Positions 44,394 through 50,449 of a DNA stretch of 50,449 bases are shown one piece after another. Each line of letters starts with the position of its first letter. The first letter of the stretch is position 1. The DNA is from a virus, in the IMG/VR virus record IMGVR_UViG_3300048571_000078, positions 1 through 50,449 of that record; one strand, given 5' to 3'. Below the pieces are notes generated by a model. The model saw only the letters and a program-made list of their open reading frames with translations. It was not told the origin of the DNA and ran no database searches. Made by a program: the position numbers and the translations under genes.

Positions 44394-47126
44394 ATGTTAA
44401 ATCCAGCTACTACTTATTACGCTAGAGTTAAAGCTATCGGTGACTCTGAATCTGAGTATAGCCGGACTATATCAATTACTACTCTTCCTAATAATCTAAC
44501 TACTCCTCCCGTATTACCTCCTTCAGCTCCTTTATTATATAAAATTAATACTGATGTAAATTATGCATCCCTATTAATAAGCAAAGCAGACTTAGCAGAA
44601 AACGTACATGAATATAAATTAACTTTATCAACAGTAAGCGACTTTAGTTCGAGTATATTAGATTCTTATGTATATTTGGTGTCTTCACTTAGTTATTACT
44701 TAGTAGACGGTATTGAATATTTAGCTATACCTATTGCTAATTTAATTAATAATACTCAATATTATATTAAACTTACTTCATCTAATTTTGTTGGTATATC
44801 TAGTGAGACTGTCTTCACTTTTACTACAAAAACTAAACTATCTCCCCCAGAACTTATAGGGGCTACATCTCTTAGCTCAATTAATGCAACTATAGAATGG
44901 TATGCGGCTCCTTCAGCTATTAACTATCGTATAGATGTATCTGAATCCCCTACTTTTACTACTCTTGTAATAAACAATGCTACGGTCTCTGCTACTTCAT
45001 ATACTGTATCCGCCTTAACTCAGGAAACTACTTACTATTATAGAGTTCGTTCATATGACGGTACAATTACATCTAACTCATCTCAACCTTTATCTTTTAG
45101 CACACTAGATGGAGCTAATACATACACAGGTATTGCTGTTAATTTAGGAGGTGTAACTGGGTTCTCTTCGTCAAATATAACCGGAGACTCTTTTCTTCTT
45201 AAATGGAATACAGTTAAATTTTCCGATAATTATCGTATACAAATATCGACTTCATCTAATTTCTCTTCAAGTCTTACTAATACCTTACAATCTTCTAATG
45301 GTTTTATTGCTACTGGATTAACTCCAGGTGTAATATATTATTGTCGTGTAAGAGCAGAAAATAACTATACAGTTGGTTCCTATATAACTTCTGTTGTTAC
45401 TACATTAACTGTTGATAACAACTTAATACCTCCTTCTTTGCTCTCAGTAGCTAGTAGATTTAGTACAGGTTTTATACAGAATTGGACTAAACGAAGTTAT
45501 GCTACTCGTTATGTAGTTGATATATCCGACACTAATACGTTTACGTCCATACTACAGACATTTCATACAAGAGATATTGATACTCTTACCCTAGATGGGT
45601 TAACACCTAATACAACTTATTATGTACGTATTAGAGGGGTAAACAATACATACATTAGTGATTACTCTACTATTTTATCCGTATTAACTGCAGCTACGTT
45701 ACCTGTAATAAATCCAACAGTAACTGTTAGTTCTTATGATGCATTAATAACATGGTCGGTAAATACTATATATGCAAGTTACTCTCTATCTGTATATAAA
45801 GAACTTGGTGGGAGTTTAACACCCTTATCCTCTTTATATATTAATCGAGATATCGGGAATGTTAATTCATTTTTAATTGATTTATATATAGAACCTAATA
45901 CCTCTTATAAAGTATTAATTACAGGTAAAGCAATTGATGGAGATTACAGGACTAGTAATCCAATTAGTTTTACTACACTAAATAGCGCTCCTTATTTACA
46001 GTTTGACCCTATAAGCTCTGTGATTAATTGGAAAGGTTCTACTAATAGATTAAATGCCTCTACATCATCTGAATTTGTATATACAGTACCAAACTATACC
46101 GATAGGGTATTAGATAGCGCATATTCTAGTATCAGTATTAGAGATGAATTAGAAAAAGGTACTCACTTATACTTACAAGGTTATTTCCAAGGAACTAGTA
46201 AAGGTGATGTATCTAATATCATACATACGTTAAATTATCATCCTATACTATTAGAGCCAATAATTAAAACTACTTCAATTGAAGTTAGATGGTTAGAAGG
46301 TTTATCCTCAAACTATCGTATATCTATAGAAAGTATAATAGGTAACGTTTCTACACCTTTAACGGGATATTTGCTACCTAAAGATATAAACAGTACTACA
46401 AATCATTTATTCACTGGTTTAGTTACTAATACCACTTATAAAGTTAGTTTATATTACAAAAATGAACAAGGTAAATTTGTATTAATTAATGCGCCATTAA
46501 TATATCGAACAGCATTGATTAATTCCATGAGCTTCCCTGTAATAGGTACAATAAATTCACCTTCTGCTGTGATATCTAGTATCGAATTTGATAGAGTCAA
46601 ACTAACCTTACAGAATACTAACTCAGATATAATTGGTTATTCAATAAGCCAGGATGATACATCTCCTAGAAAAATCATCTACGGAGAAACTACTAGTAAT
46701 GTATTAGAGCTATCTAAACTAACTCCACTGACTACTTATTTTATAAAACTATGGAGAATTAATAGCTCGAATCGAAGTGCTACACAAAGTTTGACATTTA
46801 CAACTTTAGATAATACGTACTCGGTTAATACTGCGTTAGCTAGTCCGTCTATACAAAACGTTACTGTGTTAAATTCTAGCGAAGCTAAAGTAACATGGAG
46901 TGGTACAGGTAGTTATAAACCTGTGTTAGAAATATCTAATGGTGCTAGTTTTTCTGTATTAAGTTCTAATATATTTATTACTTATTACTCAAATTATGCT
47001 ATTGTTTCTGGTTTGTTGAACACACAAGTATATAATGCACGACTATATACTCATGATAGTAAAATCATAAGTCCATATTCGTCTTCAGTTCAAATTGATA
47101 CTAGCGGAGGTAGTGGGGGAAGTTAA
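44394..47126 (+). CDS. Long fibre with about ten FN3 repeats
   Basis: A 910-residue protein composed almost entirely of fibronectin type III units. Each closes with a TTYYxRVxA-like strand and a following T-x-S-x-x-x-F-T-T strand (for example TTYYYRVRSYDGTITSNSSQ). The first unit is only its C-terminal half: the protein starts MLNPATTYYARVKA, and an in-frame TAA lies two codons upstream, so it cannot be extended. The end is a Gly/Ser tail (GGSGGS). FN3 chains act as extended spacers or weak adhesins in phage fibres. A TATAAT-like box (TGTATAATA) overlaps the previous stop. Confidence 0.75.
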   Translation: MLNPATTYYARVKAIGDSESEYSRTISITTLPNNLTTPPVLPPSAPLLYKINTDVNYASLLISKADLAENVHEYKLTLSTVSDFSSSILDSYVYLVSSLSYYLVDGIEYLAIPIANLINNTQYYIKLTSSNFVGISSETVFTFTTKTKLSPPELIGATSLSSINATIEWYAAPSAINYRIDVSESPTFTTLVINNATVSATSYTVSALTQETTYYYRVRSYDGTITSNSSQPLSFSTLDGANTYTGIAVNLGGVTGFSSSNITGDSFLLKWNTVKFSDNYRIQISTSSNFSSSLTNTLQSSNGFIATGLTPGVIYYCRVRAENNYTVGSYITSVVTTLTVDNNLIPPSLLSVASRFSTGFIQNWTKRSYATRYVVDISDTNTFTSILQTFHTRDIDTLTLDGLTPNTTYYVRIRGVNNTYISDYSTILSVLTAATLPVINPTVTVSSYDALITWSVNTIYASYSLSVYKELGGSLTPLSSLYINRDIGNVNSFLIDLYIEPNTSYKVLITGKAIDGDYRTSNPISFTTLNSAPYLQFDPISSVINWKGSTNRLNASTSSEFVYTVPNYTDRVLDSAYSSISIRDELEKGTHLYLQGYFQGTSKGDVSNIIHTLNYHPILLEPIIKTTSIEVRWLEGLSSNYRISIESIIGNVSTPLTGYLLPKDINSTTNHLFTGLVTNTTYKVSLYYKNEQGKFVLINAPLIYRTALINSMSFPVIGTINSPSAVISSIEFDRVKLTLQNTNSDIIGYSISQDDTSPRKIIYGETTSNVLELSKLTPLTTYFIKLWRINSSNRSATQSLTFTTLDNTYSVNTALASPSIQNVTVLNSSEAKVTWSGTGSYKPVLEISNGASFSVLSSNIFITYYSNYAIVSGLLNTQVYNARLYTHDSKIISPYSSSVQIDTSGGSGGS

Positions 47127-47620
47127 AGTGCATTAAGCATTTTTCTATAGTAATTCTTACTAGGGTCTCTATTTAGTAGACCCACTGCCTCTTTTCTATC
47201 TTTACTACCTTTCATAATTGCTCTAGAGTCTAGACCCTTACGCATATCCCCGCATTCACCCATAGGTGTCTTTAAGGTACTCTTTTCAGGGGTATCCATA
47301 CCTTTCTCTGTTACTGGTACAGAACCTATCTCAGAGTCTTGTGGTTCTATTCTGGGAGATTGAGGTACAGGTGTAACTCCTCCCATTATAGAACTAGTAG
47401 ATGGAGAATTTTTGACTTGTGCGCCAGTCCATAATCCTTTATTACCAGTTGTTGTAAGAAGAGGAGCAGATTCTCTACCACCTGGCATCCATTCTTGGAC
47501 TTCGGTAGGTAAATATTGAGTTACTGGATTAGGTTGAGGTAATTTTACATCCACGCCTTCTGCTGGATTAAATTTAAGTTTTGACTTTGGACGAGCACTA
47601 AACGTTGTGTATGTTTTCAT
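47123..47620 (-). CDS. Hypothetical proline-rich basic protein
   Basis: A 165-residue protein, converging with the FN3 fibre gene and overlapping it by 4 bases. It is rich in Pro, Lys, Ser, Thr and Gly and looks largely disordered, with a more ordered C-terminus (SKDRKEAVGLLNRDPSKNYY). The N-terminus MKTYTTFSARPKSK is basic. No family is recognised. It lies one base from the C39-like peptidase gene in the same direction, so the two are likely co-transcribed. Confidence 0.45.
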   Translation of the reverse strand: MKTYTTFSARPKSKLKFNPAEGVDVKLPQPNPVTQYLPTEVQEWMPGGRESAPLLTTTGNKGLWTGAQVKNSPSTSSIMGGVTPVPQSPRIEPQDSEIGSVPVTEKGMDTPEKSTLKTPMGECGDMRKGLDSRAIMKGSKDRKEAVGLLNRDPSKNYYRKMLNAL

Positions 47621-47621
47621 T

Positions 47622-48149
47622 TTACTTCTTACTAATTACGTGAAGATAAATATCTTGAGGATTACCTACTGATTCAGGACTACATAGAGAGGCAATCATG
47701 CTCTTAGAATATTCTAGACCTTCACCCGATACGTTCTTATCATAACCCCATGAATACCATTCACCATACGGGTCATTTACTATGAAACTATTAGATGTAT
47801 ATCCTTTTACTACGATAATGTGACCAAATCTAGTGAAATAACCATGTAGTACACAAGGATTACCTGCGTCAATAGCTGCATAGATATCCTTAAAAGTACC
47901 ATTGGGTGTAAATCTATCTCGTACACCAGGATATAAGTTCACTAATTTTTCTAGGTCAGTTGCTTCGTGTCTAGACCAGCCATTTGCTTGAATTCTTGCA
48001 TATAATTCATCTTCTAGCTGAGTTTCTTTCGTTGGTTTTATACCATGATAATTCATGCACATAGCCATAGAAGTTACGTTACATGCACCAGAAGGATTAT
48101 ATAGATTATTATTTTGTGAGTGATACGGAACTTTTAATGAAATAGGCAT
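47622..48149 (-). CDS. C39-like papain-fold cysteine peptidase
   Basis: A 175-residue protein of the peptidase C39-like family. It opens VPYHSQNNN and has the catalytic region GACNVTSMAM with Cys23, then FGHIIVVKGY with His110 and IVNDPYGEW with Asp126, the usual Cys-His-Asp set. No signal peptide is visible. Such proteins can cleave peptides or peptidoglycan cross-links, so roles in lysis, cell entry or processing are possible. It is the only peptidase in the window. Confidence 0.72.
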   Translation of the reverse strand: MPISLKVPYHSQNNNLYNPSGACNVTSMAMCMNYHGIKPTKETQLEDELYARIQANGWSRHEATDLEKLVNLYPGVRDRFTPNGTFKDIYAAIDAGNPCVLHGYFTRFGHIIVVKGYTSNSFIVNDPYGEWYSWGYDKNVSGEGLEYSKSMIASLCSPESVGNPQDIYLHVISKK

Positions 48150-48186
48150 AGGTGATAATTAATATATTTAACTATCAGTATATCAT

Positions 48187-48381
48187 TTAGTTTTCATCTG
48201 TTTGTAATTCAATTGTCTTATTTGCTGTATTATATAGAACACCTGTAACTGTTACCATTGATTCTGTTTCAGGGCAATAAGTCACTACAATATCATTTTC
48301 AAAACCTTGTGCTGCTATATTTTCTAGTAACTCTATGAAATTATGTACAGTGGGATTGTCGAGTACGAAATATCGTTCCAT
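48187..48381 (-). CDS. Small hypothetical protein
   Basis: A 64-residue acidic protein (NIAAQGFENDIVVTYCPETE) with an alternating strand pattern, lying 37 bases upstream of the peptidase gene and downstream of tRNA-Gly. No family is recognised. It could be a small regulatory or anti-host protein; there is no direct evidence. Confidence 0.45.
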   Translation of the reverse strand: MERYFVLDNPTVHNFIELLENIAAQGFENDIVVTYCPETESMVTVTGVLYNTANKTIELQTDEN

Positions 48382-48414
48382 AAATTTATTTTTATTATTA
48401 TTAATCTCTGACTA

Positions 48415-48487
48415 AGCGACATACGAGATTCGAACTCGTTCCTGGAGTTTGGAAAACTCTAATGCTACCGTTGAACACCAAAGTCGC
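48415..48487 (-). tRNA. tRNA-Gly(UCC)
   Basis: A 73-base cloverleaf on the minus strand. The acceptor stem GCGACTT / ATGTCGC has one T-T mismatch. The anticodon loop TTTCCAA gives anticodon UCC, and the T arm is ACGAG-TTCGAAT-CTCGT. CCA is not encoded. It reads GGA/GGN glycine codons, which the phage genes use often. Confidence 0.88.
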
Positions 48488-48569
48488 GTATAAGAATATA
48501 TTACCACAAGAAGGTACAACTTCAAGACTCGATTAAGTGTAGCTAACTACTAGTAATATAAAAATGTAA

Positions 48570-49151
48570 TTATTTCTCTAACTCTTTAATTGAGAATTTC
48601 TTAAGTTTAGCTTGTTTTTCATACTCAGGCCATATAGGTACAGTATATATACTTTTAGATTTTGCTTTCTTGATTGCATCTACTGTACCCCCTGTTATAA
48701 TATCGGGTCTATGAAATGTAAAACATATATCAGTATCTCTTAGCATATCAGAATTACGTTTATGTAAAGATGCTGCGACTTCACGGTATTCTTTAGGGTG
48801 ATTATCTACACTCACAAGTACTTTTTCAGCACCTTGAATTAAATTTTGATATGTGCTTTGCATATCTTTACTCCATTTATATTCTTGTCCTACAAACGGA
48901 ATATAAGCATGTAACGGAATATTATTTTCTATTGCATACATTGCTAAGGCTGTATCAAAACCCAAAGCCATCCCACTAATTACTAAATCTATATCTATTT
49001 CATTGTCTTCAACTACTTTAGAGATACTATCTGTTATTATTGAAAGACTAGTGTAATACATATCGTAATTCACATAGTGTTTTGGTCTATGTCCAGTACC
49101 TGTAACGATATACGGACGTTCTTTAAGATATTTACGTGCAGAGATAGTCAT
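48570..49151 (-). CDS. SLOG-fold protein, YspA/DprA-like
   Basis: Start chosen at 49151 because the longer frame from 49232 would run into tRNA-Asp. The 193-residue protein has a glycine-rich loop GTGHRPKH (residues 18-25) and a second nucleotide-binding signature ISGMALGFDTALAM (about 58-71), followed by HAYIPFVGQE. This is the SLOG (YspA/YpsA/DprA-like) Rossmann variant, which binds nucleotides or nucleotide-derived signals. The C-terminus includes PDIITGGTVDAIKKAK. The phage role is unknown. It lies between two tRNA genes and is likely on the same transcript. Confidence 0.7.
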   Translation of the reverse strand: MTISARKYLKERPYIVTGTGHRPKHYVNYDMYYTSLSIITDSISKVVEDNEIDIDLVISGMALGFDTALAMYAIENNIPLHAYIPFVGQEYKWSKDMQSTYQNLIQGAEKVLVSVDNHPKEYREVAASLHKRNSDMLRDTDICFTFHRPDIITGGTVDAIKKAKSKSIYTVPIWPEYEKQAKLKKFSIKELEK

Positions 49152-49191
49152 AGAAATACCAGATATGTATTTAAGTATGTAATATTTAAAA

Positions 49192-49262
49192 CGGAACCAG
49201 AGAGAATTGAACTCTCGAAGTCTGCGTGACAAGCAGATAGTTTACCACTAACTTATGGCTCC
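49192..49262 (-). tRNA. tRNA-Asp(GUC)
   Basis: A 71-base cloverleaf on the minus strand. The acceptor stem GGAGCCA / TGGTTCC is complete with one G-T pair, followed by a G discriminator as expected for tRNA-Asp. The anticodon arm is TCTGC-TTGTCAC-GCAGA with anticodon GUC, and the T arm is GAGAG-TTCAATT-CTCTC. The D loop is short (AGTGGTA). CCA is not encoded. Confidence 0.92.
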
Positions 49263-49275
49263 TTGTTGACACAGT

Positions 49276-50028
49276 TTAGCTAGACATAATATTATTTATA
49301 GTTTTACGACGTGGAGTATTTGCTCTTTTTTCTCGTATACCAGGAACTTTGCCAGCTCTATTAATTTCCTTGTCTATGCTGTATCTCCTGGCACCTAGAT
49401 AGTTATGAGCACTAAGAGCTTCAAGCATTCCTGGCTCTTCCTCTAACTTATCAAGAACGCTAGTTACATACGATTCCCCTGCTTGATTTGTTTTTTCACT
49501 TAAGACCTTTCCTTTACCCGATGTAATAGGTACCCTTTCAAGACTTTTCATTGTTCTAGATAAAGGAGTTACTTGGGGTTTAAAGGGGATAGTTCCTTGA
49601 TAGCCTCTTAGTCCTGTACTTCGAATAACAGGTGCTTGACTATTTACAATAGGCTCAAGTAGGTCTACTAATTGCTCCCCTCTGTTAGTCGGGCCTATGC
49701 CTTGACCTGGCATCCCTAGCGCTATTGGTAGAGAGTGCATAGTATCATGAGTTTGCAATTCACCTAGTCCTACTACAGAATTTATACGTCTCTGAGAGGA
49801 GCCAAATCTATTATTTTTGGGTACAGTTGTTACCGAAGGTACATTATCTCCAATAGCTCCATATGCTCTTTGAGTTTTTATATGAGCTTTTTCCCATTTA
49901 TTTCGAGCTTGGTTAATTCTAATTAAAGCATCTTTACCTTCTTTAGACATATCCCCAAGAAAATATCTGGTACCAGTAATGTTACCGATACCGAACTCTG
50001 CGGAATATATAGAAGACATGTAGAACAT
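49276..50028 (-). CDS. Hypothetical protein with N-terminal FYMSS motif
   Basis: A 250-residue basic protein without a recognised domain. The N-terminus is MFYMSSIYSAEFG, a variant of the FSYMSS tag, and the last residues are NNIMSS. The middle is rich in Gly, Pro, Arg and Ser and probably mostly disordered (NRGEQLVDLLEPIVNSQ is one ordered segment). It lies between tRNA-Asp and the tandem repeat. It could be an internal virion protein like the other tagged proteins; this is inference. Confidence 0.5.
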   Translation of the reverse strand: MFYMSSIYSAEFGIGNITGTRYFLGDMSKEGKDALIRINQARNKWEKAHIKTQRAYGAIGDNVPSVTTVPKNNRFGSSQRRINSVVGLGELQTHDTMHSLPIALGMPGQGIGPTNRGEQLVDLLEPIVNSQAPVIRSTGLRGYQGTIPFKPQVTPLSRTMKSLERVPITSGKGKVLSEKTNQAGESYVTSVLDKLEEEPGMLEALSAHNYLGARRYSIDKEINRAGKVPGIREKRANTPRRKTINNIMSS

Positions 50029-50060
50029 AGAAACTACTTAATAATAATAACAATAATATA

Positions 50061-50088
50061 CATTATACATTATACATTATACATTACA
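50061..50088. repeat. Four tandem copies of a 7-bp unit
   Basis: CATTATA occurs three times in direct succession from 50061, followed by one variant copy CATTACA. The stretch lies upstream of the minus-strand gene at 49276, so it might affect that promoter. It is too short and AT-rich to be assigned as an iteron. Confidence 0.6.
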
Positions 50089-50174
50089 AACAAGTTCTAA
50101 TAATATCTAACGTAAAATACCCAGGGTGACAGTCGGGACGTTAATCCGCATCTTTGCCCTTGTTTGAACTTGTT
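50089..50174 (-). ncRNA. Possible structured RNA beside the tRNA genes
   Basis: An 86-base stretch has nested inverted repeats: an outer 9-bp pair (AACAAGTTC / GAACTTGTT) and an inner 6-bp pair (TAACGT / ACGTTA) with a CCC/GGG core in the loop. It lies two bases from tRNA-Lys and contains no good open frame. It does not fold as a tRNA. A small RNA, a processing element or a leader of the 49276 transcript are possible. Confidence 0.35.
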
Positions 50175-50175
50175 A

Positions 50176-50249
50176 TGGGTTATCTGAGATTCGAACTCAG
50201 GACTCTCCGGTTAAAAGCCGGATGCTCTGACCAACTGAGCTAATAACCC
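50176..50249 (-). tRNA. tRNA-Lys(UUU)
   Basis: A 74-base cloverleaf on the minus strand with fully paired acceptor stem GGGTTAT / ATAACCC and A discriminator. The anticodon arm TCCGG-CTTTTAA-CCGGA gives UUU. The T arm is CTGAG-TTCGAAT-CTCAG. CCA is not encoded. It matches heavy AAA lysine use in the phage genes. Confidence 0.95.
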
Positions 50250-50253
50250 TAAA

Positions 50254-50326
50254 TCATCCCAGTAGGACTCGAACCTACGACATCTTGCGTGTAAAGCAAG
50301 CGCTCTACCAATTGAGCTATGGGATG
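50254..50326 (-). tRNA. tRNA-Val(UAC)
   Basis: A 73-base cloverleaf on the minus strand. The acceptor stem is CATCCCA / TGGGATG, so the first pair is the less usual C1-G72. The anticodon arm CTTGC-TTTACAC-GCAAG gives UAC. The T arm is GTAGG-TTCGAGT-CCTAC. It is four bases from tRNA-Lys and probably in the same transcript. GTA is the common valine codon in the fibre genes. Confidence 0.93.
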
Positions 50327-50337
50327 TATTTACTCTA

Positions 50338-50449
50338 TTATAACCAATAACTCATGTGAGCTTTGTACGACCTTTTAGCTTTTATAAATAACTCAAAAGT
50401 AGGGTGATTTTTCTGTGCATCTATCCAGGCTTTTAAAGAAGGTTTATAC
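50338..50449 (-). CDS. C-terminal part of a basic protein (runs off the window)
   Basis: An open frame enters from the right edge on the minus strand and stops at 50338-50340. The last 36 residues include LKAWIDAQKNHP, FELFIKAKRSYKAH and the C-terminus HMSYWL. The arrangement W-x-x-x-x-x-x-x-x-P then a basic K-x-x-Y-K run resembles short viral C-terminal modules (W-x-x-x-V-K...K-x-Y-K) found in giant viruses and some phages. HMSYWL recalls the YMS tag of other small proteins here, and the DNA (CACATGAGTTAT) shares ACATGAGTT with two of them. Confidence 0.5.
   Translation of the reverse strand, partial: YKPSLKAWIDAQKNHPTFELFIKAKRSYKAHMSYWL

Noticed and set aside
49152-49232. Upstream start for the SLOG-fold protein
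   Set aside because: The extension overlaps tRNA-Asp and adds a basic stretch not typical of the family; the ATG at 49151 starts just before the first core strand.
50061-50088. CRISPR array or replication iterons
   Set aside because: The 7-bp units are directly adjacent with no spacers and total 28 bases; too short and AT-rich for either call.
50089-50174. A fifth tRNA gene
   Set aside because: There is no T-loop (TTCRANY) in register, no 7-bp acceptor stem with proper spacing, and no anticodon arm; only nested inverted repeats.
1-50449. Insertion sequences, integrase, reverse transcriptase or diversity-generating retroelement
   Set aside because: No transposase, integrase or reverse transcriptase motifs and no template/variable repeat pair were seen, despite the many fibre genes.

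Overview
The window is a segment of a large, AT-rich (about one third G+C by eye) tailed-phage genome, devoted almost entirely to the virion. The capsid protein resembles lambda gpE. A single major-tail-protein candidate, a lambda G/GT-like chaperone pair and a 2385-residue tape measure follow, and no contractile sheath is visible. This points to a siphovirus with a very long tail (about 360 nm at 0.15 nm per residue). Weak or absent Shine-Dalgarno sequences, a C39-like peptidase and many LamG/FN3 fibre modules fit a cyanobacterial host, but the sequence alone does not prove the host.

Layout: (1) 1-10.5 kb, plus strand: capsid-associated protein, major capsid protein, head-fibre-like proteins, connector and completion genes, major tail protein candidate, tail chaperones. 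(2) 10.4-30.7 kb, plus: tape measure, distal tail genes, three large tail or fibre proteins. (3) 30.6-31.5 kb, minus: one gene with a chitin-binding-like module. (4) 31.5-33.7 kb, plus: portal and a small basic DUF5872-like protein. (5) 33.65-38.8 kb, minus: operon with a LamG/propeller fibre and small proteins. (6) 38.9-47.1 kb, plus: RuvC-like resolvase, small basic proteins, and fibres with beta-repeat, F5/8C and FN3 modules. (7) 47.1-50.4 kb, minus: C39-like peptidase, SLOG-fold protein, four tRNAs (Gly, Asp, Lys, Val), a possible structured RNA and a gene cut by the window edge. Terminase, protease, scaffold and replication genes are not in the window.

How the genes work together: the first block builds the head, neck, tail tube and tail tip. 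The three later fibre blocks supply a wide range of carbohydrate-binding folds for adsorption. Small basic or glycine-rich proteins next to the portal and among the fibres may be packaged cargo.

The most unusual signal is a short motif (aromatic-S-Y-M-S-S or close variants) at the extreme N- or C-terminus of at least five, probably six, otherwise unrelated small proteins at four loci on both strands. Several of these resemble families also known from giant viruses. I propose it is a targeting or processing tag, possibly for packaging into the head; this is inference.
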